From Spirochaetaceae bacterium (GTDB lineage: Bacteria > Spirochaetota > Spirochaetia > Treponematales > Breznakiellaceae): a DNA stretch of 13,570 bases. A program made the position numbers and the translations under genes. The stretch lies in NCBI GenBank assembly GCA_031255115.1, contig JAIRTD010000163.1, forward strand, positions 1 to 13,570, given 5' to 3'. Below the pieces are notes generated by a model. The model was not told the DNA's origin. It saw only the letters and a program-made list of their open reading frames with translations, and did no database searches. Below are positions 8,334 through 13,570 of the stretch, in pieces (the stretch's first letter is position 1; the number at the start of each line of letters is the position of its first letter).

Positions 8334-8876
8334 TCAGTAGTTTTGGGCCCTGATCTGAAAATAGGCCTTGGGATGTTTACAGGCCGGGCAGAGTTCGGGG
8401 GCCTTTTTGCCGATTACAATGTGGCCGCAGTTGGAACACTGCCACATCTGGTCGCCGTCCCGTGAGAACACTACTTTGCTTTCGATATTGGCGAGGAGCT
8501 TCTTGTACCGTTCTTCATGCTCTTTTTCGATATTGCCTATTAGTTCAAAAAGCCTGGCTATCTCGTCAAAGCCTTCTTCTTTGGCGGTCCTGGCAAAACC
8601 GGCGTACATATCGGTCCATTCGTAGTTTTCCCCGGCGGCGGCGTCTTTAAGGTTGGTTTCGGTTCCGGGAACCTCGCCGCCGTGAAGCAGCTTAAACCAG
8701 ATCTTGGCGTGTTCTTTTTCGTTCAGGGCGGTCTCTCTAAAAAGCGCGCCTATCTGCTGATACCCGTCTTTTTCGGCCTTTGACGCGTAGTACAAATATT
8801 TGGTATGGGCCTGGGATTCTCCGGCAAAAGCGGTCTTTAGATTCGCCTCGGTTTTGGATCCTGGTAATGCTTTCAT
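8334..8876 (-). CDS. rbr: Rubrerythrin
   Basis: Rubrerythrin is a non-haem iron peroxidase that reduces hydrogen peroxide in the cytoplasm of anaerobes. The 180 residues have the expected layout. The N-terminal ferritin-like four-helix bundle has diiron ligands Glu20, Glu53-x-x-His56 and Glu117-x-x-His120, plus the conserved [10 protein letters not shown]. The C-terminal rubredoxin-type iron site uses Cys147, Cys150, Cys163 and Cys166 (CSNCG and CPACKHP). The ATG at 8876 follows AAGGAGG at good spacing. The 162-base gap from metA contains a GAAGC/GCTTC hairpin near 8910 but no clear promoter. It fits a strict anaerobe exposed to some oxygen, as in a termite gut. Confidence 0.96.
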   Translation of the reverse strand: MKALPGSKTEANLKTAFAGESQAHTKYLYYASKAEKDGYQQIGALFRETALNEKEHAKIWFKLLHGGEVPGTETNLKDAAAGENYEWTDMYAGFARTAKEEGFDEIARLFELIGNIEKEHEERYKKLLANIESKVVFSRDGDQMWQCSNCGHIVIGKKAPELCPACKHPKAYFQIRAQNY

Positions 8877-9038
8877 TTAGTTCCTCCTTAAAATATGAAC
8901 GGACCGGCCCGAAGCGCGGCTTCAGGACAGAGTCCGTGTACCATAAAGATACTGCCAAATAGAAAAAATTTCCATCAAAAAACAGCTTACAGCCGAAACC
9001 TTCTATTGGGGGTTTTTGACAAGGTTTTTTGGGCTGCT

Positions 9039-9956
9039 CTACAGGTCTTCCAGATTATAGGGCGTTTCCTGGTATACATAGTTAAGCCAGTTTGAAAAAA
9101 AGAGATGGGCGTGGGCCCGCCAGCGTACTACCGGCGCTTTTAGCGGGTTATCGCCGGGATAGTAATTCCGGGGTATGGCGGTGGAAAGGCCCCTGGCCGT
9201 GTCCCGGCGGTATTCCCGGTCCAGGGTCGTGGGGTCGTATTCGAGATGGCCGGTAACATAGATTTCTCTCCCGTCCCGGGCGGTAACAATAAAGACGCCG
9301 GTTTCCGGGGTTTCGGACTCTATGGACAGTTCCGGGTGCGAAGCAACGGCGTCCCGGTCGCTTGCCGTATAACGGGACTGGGGCGCGAGGAATTCATCAT
9401 CAAAGCCCCGGAACAGGGTGGTATTCCTTTCGTTTATCGTATGGGGAAAAACGCCAAACAGCTTGGCGGGTAGTTCCTTTTTGGGAATGCCGTAACGGTG
9501 GTAAAGCCCTGCCTGGGCGCCCCAGCATATATGCAGGGTGGACCAAACCCTGGCCGCGGAATAATCCAGCACCGAGGCAAGTTCGTTCCAGTAATCGACT
9601 TCTTCAAAGGGAAGGGTTTCTACCGGAGCGCCGGTTATGATAAGCCCGTCAAAGCGCATATTCTGTTCGATAATATAATCGGAGTCCAGATAGAAACGTT
9701 CGAGATGTCCCGGCGGGGCATTGCGGGATTCGTGGCTTCCCATGCGGAGAAAGGTAATATCCACCTGGAGGGGCGTATTACCCAAAAGGCGCAGAAGCTG
9801 AATTTCAGTGTCAACCATAGTGGGCATAAGATTGACAATGCCAACTTTGAGGGGCCTGATGTCCTGGTGTTCGGCCCGGACTTCGGTCATGACAAAAACG
9901 TTTTCATCCCTGAGGGCGTTATATGCGGGCAAGGCCATGGGAATTTTAATAGGCAT
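9039..9956 (-). CDS. metA: Homoserine O-acetyltransferase (MetA family)
   Basis: MetA acylates homoserine in the first committed step of methionine synthesis. From the ATG at 9956 (MPIKIPMALPAYNAL, the usual family start) the protein has 305 residues, the standard length. An in-frame extension to 10115 would run through the divergent promoter region and is rejected. The triad is Cys144 (LHICWGAQAG), His237 and Glu239 (TGHLEYD). At the specificity position, TGAPVETLPFEEVDYW carries Glu113. In characterised relatives Glu here goes with acetyl-CoA use and Gly (E. coli) with succinyl-CoA, so the acetyl form is inferred. No strong ribosome site precedes the ATG and I could not place its promoter in the 157-base gap shared with the divergent transporter. 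Confidence 0.93.
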   Translation of the reverse strand: MPIKIPMALPAYNALRDENVFVMTEVRAEHQDIRPLKVGIVNLMPTMVDTEIQLLRLLGNTPLQVDITFLRMGSHESRNAPPGHLERFYLDSDYIIEQNMRFDGLIITGAPVETLPFEEVDYWNELASVLDYSAARVWSTLHICWGAQAGLYHRYGIPKKELPAKLFGVFPHTINERNTTLFRGFDDEFLAPQSRYTASDRDAVASHPELSIESETPETGVFIVTARDGREIYVTGHLEYDPTTLDREYRRDTARGLSTAIPRNYYPGDNPLKAPVVRWRAHAHLFFSNWLNYVYQETPYNLEDL

Positions 9957-9994
9957 AGTCAGAGCATGTACAAAAAACCGGAAAAATACAAGCA

Positions 9995-10023
9995 TTGCAT
10001 GGCATTGCTTTTTATGGTATGCT
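9995..10023 (+). promoter_or_regulatory. Promoter of the queuosine-precursor transporter gene
   Basis: TTGCAT (9995-10000) and TATGCT (10018-10023) are 17 bases apart, and TGG stands directly before the -10, giving an extended -10. The predicted start near 10030 leaves a leader of about 85 nt that contains the candidate riboswitch. Confidence 0.55.
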
Positions 10024-10062
10024 TTACCGGTCTTTCCAGCGGCGGGAAAGCGTTTCCGGTAA
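10024..10062. repeat. Nested inverted repeat between metA and the transporter
   Basis: The outer arms TTACCGG (10024-10030) and CCGGTAA (10056-10062) are perfect 7-mers. The inner arms CTTTCC (10032-10037) and GGAAAG (10045-10050) are perfect 6-mers. The outer left arm touches the -10 box and predicted start. It could be an operator for the divergent pair or a leader hairpin. A metA transcript started upstream of it would carry the whole structure. Confidence 0.45.
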
Positions 10063-10068
10063 CGCCGC

Positions 10069-10108
10069 GGCGGTCGTACTCTGCCACCCGCCTTATCAAA
10101 ACAAGGAG
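10069..10108 (+). ncRNA. Candidate class I preQ1 riboswitch
   Basis: The order of parts matches the small H-type pseudoknot of preQ1-I aptamers. P1 is GGCGG (10069-10073) with CCGCC (10088-10092). The loop of 14 nt starts UCG and ends AC, the final C (10087) taking the place of the ligand-pairing cytosine. The A-rich tail UUAUCAAAACAAGGAG (10093-10108) is very close to the tail I recall for the Thermoanaerobacter aptamer. P2 can form between loop CUCUG (10079-10083) and tail C10102 plus GGAG (10105-10108), which contains the Shine-Dalgarno site. Ligand binding would thus hide the ribosome site of the transporter. The gene controlled, a YhhQ-type queuosine-precursor importer, is an expected target. 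The loop is longer than the 10-12 nt I recall. Confidence 0.65.
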
Positions 10109-10113
10109 ACTCC

Positions 10114-10851
10114 ATGTCCTCTTTTCGAAACAGCGCGGGGCGTCAGGATTCAGCGTACAAATACCTTGATCTGGTTATGGCCTTTTTTGTTACCGTCCTC
10201 ATCATCAGCAATATTGCCTCGTCGGCAAAAATTGTCGATCTTGGTTTTTCGCTTTTTACGGTTCAGCTTTCATTTGACGGCGGAACCATACTCTTTCCCC
10301 TTTCCTATATCGTGGGGGATATACTCACCGAGGTCTACGGATTCAGGGCGTCCCGCAGGGTGATTTGGGCGGGTTTTGCCGCCCTGGCCCTGTCGGCCCT
10401 TGTGTTTTTTATATTGCAGGTCCTGCCCGGCGATGCCGCGTGGGAGCGTTATGCGGGAAGCGCCGCGTACAGCGCAATACTGGGCGGCATGAGTTCCGGC
10501 GGCCTGGTACTGGCAAGCCTTGCCGCGTACTGGATCGGGGAATTTTCAAACTCGGTAGTGCTTTCAAAAATAAAAATTCTTATGAAGGGAAAATTTCTCT
10601 GGGTCAGAACCATAGGAAGCACCCTGATAGGCGAGGCCCTCGACAGCCTGGTATTTGTGTTTATTGCCAGCCTCTCAGGCGTATTCGGCTGGGAACTCTT
10701 TGGCTCGCTGGTGTTGACCAACTACCTTTTTAAGTGCGCCGTAGAAATCATCATGACGCCGCTGACCTATGGGGCGGTATACGCCCTTAAAAAAGCCGAG
10801 GCCCTCGACACCTACGACCACGGCGTGCGCTTTAACCCTTTCTTAAAATGA
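10114..10851 (+). CDS. yhhQ: Queuosine precursor transporter, YhhQ/VUT family
   Basis: The 245-residue inner-membrane protein has about six hydrophobic segments (roughly 18-38, 55-70, 83-104, 120-142, 170-192 and 195-220) and the family signature GDILTEVYGFRASRRVIWAGF (68-88, charged residues Asp69, Glu73, Arg78, Arg81, Arg82). E. coli YhhQ imports queuosine precursors (preQ0/preQ1), which feed the Q modification at tRNA position 34. ATG 10114 has AAGGAG five bases upstream, lying in the candidate preQ1 riboswitch. It is divergent from metA and convergent with the unknown gene ending at 10901, with no obvious terminator in the 49-base gap. Confidence 0.92.
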   Translation: MSSFRNSAGRQDSAYKYLDLVMAFFVTVLIISNIASSAKIVDLGFSLFTVQLSFDGGTILFPLSYIVGDILTEVYGFRASRRVIWAGFAALALSALVFFILQVLPGDAAWERYAGSAAYSAILGGMSSGGLVLASLAAYWIGEFSNSVVLSKIKILMKGKFLWVRTIGSTLIGEALDSLVFVFIASLSGVFGWELFGSLVLTNYLFKCAVEIIMTPLTYGAVYALKKAEALDTYDHGVRFNPFLK

Positions 10852-10900
10852 AGCGGAGTTTATACCCAGGAGCTTGTTCATGGATTCTTCAGTATGCAAT

Positions 10901-11389
10901 TCAAAAATACTCGTCACTCCAGCCATGACCGATTTCCCAATGCTCATCCACCTTCACCTCTAGTTGAACCCCATGGAGATTAAACTCGTCTTTGACAAGC
11001 TCGATGATGCGTTCATTGATCCAGCTCCCGCACATTACTTCAAAAAGCCCGCCTTCTGTCTGAAAAATCCTGCCCCTTGGCGTTTGCGTATAGTCCTTCA
11101 TGAATTTGCTTGTAAGCTGTCCCCTGGCCTTTGCCCGTTCCTGCTGCTTCTTCCACCAGGTTTTATGGAGCAGTTTAACGGTCTTTCTTCCCCGGTCATT
11201 GAAGGAAAGTTCACTTGCGGCGGACGAAGTAACGCCAAAGAGCTCGTCGTCTTCGGGATCATACCAGAATATGCCTACCCGGGGGTCCTCCTGGGCATCA
11301 AAGTTGTCGCTCATTGTTTTTATCACATCCTCCCTTTCTGTCGTTGACATGGCCTTGAGCGAAAGGGAACCGCCGCTTTGGTAATTCAT
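10901..11389 (-). CDS. Conserved-looking protein of unknown function
   Basis: I do not recognise the family with confidence. The soluble, charged protein of up to 162 residues has no signal peptide or membrane segment. Conserved-looking pieces are VGIFWYDPEDDELFGV (38-53), a basic helix (KTVKLLHKTWWKKQQERAKA), DYTQTPRGRIF, GSWINERIIELVKDEF and a C-terminal EIGHGWSDEYF. Trp and Gly-rich turns suggest a compact fold. The start is uncertain: the ATG at 11389 sits only six bases after a -10 box, so it would be leaderless. Internal Met14 (11350) or Met26 (11314, behind AAAGGGAGG at wide spacing) may be the real start. It stands alone, convergent with the transporter and divergent from tcdA. Confidence 0.75.
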   Translation of the reverse strand: MNYQSGGSLSLKAMSTTEREDVIKTMSDNFDAQEDPRVGIFWYDPEDDELFGVTSSAASELSFNDRGRKTVKLLHKTWWKKQQERAKARGQLTSKFMKDYTQTPRGRIFQTEGGLFEVMCGSWINERIIELVKDEFNLHGVQLEVKVDEHWEIGHGWSDEYF

Positions 11390-11395
11390 GATAGT

Positions 11396-11424
11396 AGTGT
11401 AGAAGATTTGGGGGCTTTTCTCAA
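11396..11424 (-). promoter_or_regulatory. Promoter of the unknown minus-strand gene
   Basis: On the minus strand TTGAGA (11424-11419) and TACACT (11401-11396) are 17 bases apart. Transcription would start near 11389, on the first ATG of the frame, which argues for either a leaderless message or a start codon further inside. Confidence 0.5.
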
Positions 11425-11547
11425 GGGAAGTTTTTGGTAACAGTTTCTAAATGAGGCAACCGGAGTTCCCGGTAACATTTCTATGTGGGGGCAGTTCGGG
11501 GAAGCGGCCGGGTTTGTCTGGGCTTCCCATTGGTAAAAGGCCTGGAG

Positions 11548-11553
11548 TATATT
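11548..11553 (+). promoter_or_regulatory. Possible -10 box at the tcdA start
   Basis: TATATT ends seven bases before the tcdA ATG, and TTCCCA stands 18 bases upstream as a weak -35. No Shine-Dalgarno site is found at normal spacing, and the nearest GGAG is about 15 bases from the ATG. A leaderless start is possible but the hexamers alone are weak evidence. Confidence 0.3.
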
Positions 11554-11560
11554 CTTACCC

Positions 11561-12364
11561 ATGACGGTTAATCCCCGCTTTCAGCGCCTTGCCCTTCTCT
11601 CCGGCCTTGACGCTATAGAGGCGTTACGCCGCGCCAGGGTCATTGTCGTTGGTACAGGCGGCGTGGGGAGCTGGTGCGCCGAGGCCCTGGCCCGGTCGGC
11701 GCTGGGCAATATAGACCTGGTGGATTCGGACACGGTCTGCGTTACCAATATCAACCGCCAGGTTCAGGCAAGCTCAGAAACGGTTGGCCGCTATAAAACC
11801 GAAGCGCTCCAAAAACGGCTTTTGGAAATCAATCCGCAGTGCGTTGTCCGTTCTTTTGCCAGGGTGTTTTCCCGGGAAAGTTCCGGTGAGTTCGGCCTTT
11901 CCGAGGCGGACTATGTTATTGACGCCATAGACAGCCTTACCCACAAGCTGGATTTGATAGAACTTGTTTCGGATGCGGGGCCGGTTCTTTTTTCTTCGAT
12001 GGGCATGGCGCAGAAACTCGACCCCACAAAACTAAAAACCGCCGATATTTGGGAAACCCGGGGCTGTCCCCTGGCAAGGCTTGTACGCCAGGGACTGCGG
12101 AAGCGGGGTTTTACCGGACACTTTACCGCCGTGTACAGCGATGAACGGCTTCCACTCCGCAAAGAAATCAGCGCGGCCTGCGGAAGCGGCCAATGCCTCT
12201 GCCCGGCAAGACAGTCCTGCGCGGCCGGGCCGGTTGAATGGTGCAGTTCAAAAAAGGTCATTAACGGCAGCGCTGTTACGGTTACCGCAACGGCGGGTTT
12301 TATACTGGCAAGCCTGGTACTGCGCTCGGTGTGCGCCCGCTTCGGTTCAGGAGAAGCTCCGTGA
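11561..12364 (+). CDS. tcdA: tRNA threonylcarbamoyladenosine dehydratase TcdA
   Basis: TcdA is a ThiF/E1-like enzyme that uses ATP to cyclise t6A37 to ct6A in tRNAs reading ANN codons. The 267 residues show the nucleotide motif GTGGVGSWCAEALARS (31-46), acidic LVDSD (53-57), VTNINRQVQA (61-70) with the arginine finger Arg66, Lys79, DYVIDAIDS (117-125) and the DPTKLKTADI segment seen in E. coli TcdA (DPTQIQVTDL). The C-terminal half contains a Cys-rich stretch (CGSGQCLCPARQSC) and a hydrophobic tail that may act as a membrane-associated helix. The ATG at 11561 lacks a good ribosome site. Its TGA overlaps the next gene's GTG, so the two are translationally coupled. Confidence 0.92.
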   Translation: MTVNPRFQRLALLSGLDAIEALRRARVIVVGTGGVGSWCAEALARSALGNIDLVDSDTVCVTNINRQVQASSETVGRYKTEALQKRLLEINPQCVVRSFARVFSRESSGEFGLSEADYVIDAIDSLTHKLDLIELVSDAGPVLFSSMGMAQKLDPTKLKTADIWETRGCPLARLVRQGLRKRGFTGHFTAVYSDERLPLRKEISAACGSGQCLCPARQSCAAGPVEWCSSKKVINGSAVTVTATAGFILASLVLRSVCARFGSGEAP

Positions 12365-13098
12365 GCGGCCGCTTCCTTCGCAGGGCAAAGCCGGGCACGG
12401 TGGTACAAAAGCTCTGTATCAAGGCTATTCTGGAACAGAACCTTATCACTGACGGCGACCGTATACTCATCGCCGTGTCAGGGGGCAAGGATTCAAGCGT
12501 CCTCGCCTGGGCCCTCTCCGCGCTGAGGCCCGCGTTAAAAAAAGACTACCAGCTCAAGGCCCTGCACATTTCGAGTGATTTTTGTTCCTGCTGCAAAAAA
12601 TCAGCGCTGAGTTCAAAACTAGAGTCCTGGAACATTCCCTTTGAGGACCTTTTTGTGCCGGTCATAGGACGGCTCAAGGAAGGGAGAAAAATGAACTGTT
12701 ACTGGTGTTCTACCCAGCGGCGTACCGAACTCTTAAAATACGCGGTGGAGCATGATTTTAACAAGATAGCCCTTGGGCATCACCTGGATGATATTATCGA
12801 AACCTTCTTTATGAATATGACCGCCAAGGGGGAGCTTTCCGCCATGCCCATGCTTCTCCGTTACCGCAAATACCCGGTAAGCCTCATACGGCCCCTTGGA
12901 TATATCGAAGAAAAACAAATTATCGCCTGCGCCGCCGAACAGGATATTATCAAATCAGTATGCACCTGCCCCTACGGCGTTAATTCAAAGCGGCGCGATG
13001 TGCGTAAGCGTATCGCCGAGTTTACCGGCGGTTCAAGCGCGGTAAAGCGCCGTATTCTCAAGGCCGCCCTGGAGGGAGCATGCGACTCATCGACATAG
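12361..13098 (+). CDS. ttcA: TtcA-like tRNA 2-thiocytidine synthetase, ATP-PP-loop family
   Basis: TtcA thiolates C32 of certain tRNAs using ATP and an iron-sulfur cluster. The 245 residues show PP-loop SGGKDSS (40-46), CYWCSTQRR (Cys113, Cys116, the CxxC followed by Arg-Arg), LGHHLDDIIETFFMN and a late CTCPYG (Cys201, Cys203). An extra cluster, DFCSCCKK (Cys75, 77, 78), is not in E. coli TtcA as I recall. The start chosen is GTG 12361: its GTGA overlaps the tcdA TGA and AGGAG lies seven bases before it. A GTG at 12331 is in frame but has no ribosome site. The 3' end overlaps tatD by 19 bases. The family is secure. The exact thiolation target is inferred. Confidence 0.85.
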   Translation: MSGRFLRRAKPGTVVQKLCIKAILEQNLITDGDRILIAVSGGKDSSVLAWALSALRPALKKDYQLKALHISSDFCSCCKKSALSSKLESWNIPFEDLFVPVIGRLKEGRKMNCYWCSTQRRTELLKYAVEHDFNKIALGHHLDDIIETFFMNMTAKGELSAMPMLLRYRKYPVSLIRPLGYIEEKQIIACAAEQDIIKSVCTCPYGVNSKRRDVRKRIAEFTGGSSAVKRRILKAALEGACDSST

Positions 13099-13570
13099 GC
13101 ATCAACCTGATGAACAAGTCCTTTAACAACGACCGGGAACAGCTTGTTCTCGACGCTGAAAAGGCCGGGGTAAGCCCCCTTGTCATCACCGGTTCAAGCG
13201 AAGAATCAAGCCGCGCCGCCGCGGACTATGCGGCGCGTTTTCCCGGAAAGCTCTACGCCACCGCGGGAGTCCATCCCCATGAGGCGCGGCGCTGCGGCGG
13301 CAAAACCCTGGACACCCTCGCCGCTCTGGCAAAACGAAAAGAAGTCGTCGCCATAGGAGAATGCGGCCTCGACTATAACCGGGACTTTTCTCCCCGGCCC
13401 GTTCAAAGAGAATGGTTTATCAAACAGCTTGAACTTGCCGCGGAACTTTCCATGCCCCTCTTTCTCCACGAAAGGGACGCCTTTGACGACTTGTATGCAA
13501 TTCTTAAAGAACGAAAAGACGCGCTGCCCCGCGTGGTAATTCACTGCTTTACCGGAACCGAAATAGAGCT
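13080..13570 (+). CDS. tatD: TatD-type metal-dependent deoxyribonuclease, partial (runs off the window)
   Basis: The frame from ATG 13080 stays open to the window edge (163 codons). The amino end MRLIDIGINLMNKSF resembles E. coli TatD, which has DIGVNL where YcfH and most relatives have DxHxH. Further family motifs are TAGVHPHEA (metal-binding His pair), VVAIGECGLDYNRDFS (catalytic Glu), QLELAAELSMPLFLHERDA and VIHCFTGT. TatD enzymes are 3'-5' exonucleases acting on DNA (and RNA) and linked to repair of oxidative damage. GGAGG lies four bases before the ATG, inside the end of the ttcA-like gene, with which it overlaps by 19 bases. The last third or so of a normal ~260-residue protein is missing because the window ends. 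Confidence 0.92.
   Translation, partial: MRLIDIGINLMNKSFNNDREQLVLDAEKAGVSPLVITGSSEESSRAAADYAARFPGKLYATAGVHPHEARRCGGKTLDTLAALAKRKEVVAIGECGLDYNRDFSPRPVQREWFIKQLELAAELSMPLFLHERDAFDDLYAILKERKDALPRVVIHCFTGTEIE

Noticed and set aside
8877..9038. Promoter for rubrerythrin
   Set aside because: Several AT-rich hexamers exist, but none pairs with a second hexamer at 16-18 bases, so none is called.
9957..10023. SAM-responsive riboswitch before metA
   Set aside because: The gap is short and shared with a divergent promoter, and none of the SAM aptamer core features I know could be found.
9957..10115. 53-residue N-terminal extension of MetA
   Set aside because: It would run through the transporter's promoter and riboswitch, and the family starts at MPIKIPMALPAYNAL.
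12331..12360. Ten-residue extension of the TtcA-like protein from GTG 12331
   Set aside because: There is no ribosome site before it, whereas GTG 12361 has AGGAG and the typical GTGA overlap.

Overview
The window looks like a chimera of two genomes. Bases 1 to about 2100 read as eukaryotic, insect-like DNA. They hold relics of dispersed repeats whose decayed translations resemble ones I remember from termite and cockroach genomes, and, on the minus strand, the last coding exon of a homeobox-type regulator that resembles Unc-4. From about 2100 to 13570 the sequence is dense bacterial DNA of moderately high GC. EF-Tu, S7 and S12 look spirochaetal (Treponema-like). A termite-gut treponeme joined to host DNA in a metagenome assembly or clone is the simplest reading. 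The join falls a few codons before the natural end of tuf.

Layout of the bacterial part. On the minus strand, read from right to left: metA (homoserine O-acyltransferase), rbr (rubrerythrin), an HD-domain hydrolase, mnmA (tRNA 2-thiouridylase), an AAA/DUF4143 ATPase with its own promoter and twin operators, rpsL, rpsG and tuf. On the plus strand: a YhhQ-type queuosine-precursor transporter at 10114-10851, divergent from metA, and an overlapping trio at the right end: tcdA, a ttcA-like gene, and tatD, which runs off the window. An unrecognised 162-residue protein lies on the minus strand between these two plus-strand blocks.

Functional themes. Four genes act on the tRNA anticodon loop or supply its modification: mnmA (s2U34), the Q-precursor transporter (position 34), tcdA (cyclic t6A37) and the ttcA-like gene (s2C32). 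Three more are core translation genes (rpsL, rpsG, tuf).

Most interesting regulatory features: (1) a candidate class I preQ1 riboswitch at 10069-10108, directly before the transporter, whose pseudoknot would cover the ribosome binding site; (2) two tandem ACTCA/TGAGT palindromes 21 bp apart over the promoter of the AAA/DUF4143 ATPase, with the -35 box overlapping the mnmA stop codon; (3) a low-complexity insertion and an N-terminal extension in MnmA that share an exact 11-bp repeat. rpsL-rpsG has neither rpoC upstream nor fusA downstream, and about 530 to 550 bp of non-coding, inverted-repeat-rich DNA flanks it on each side.
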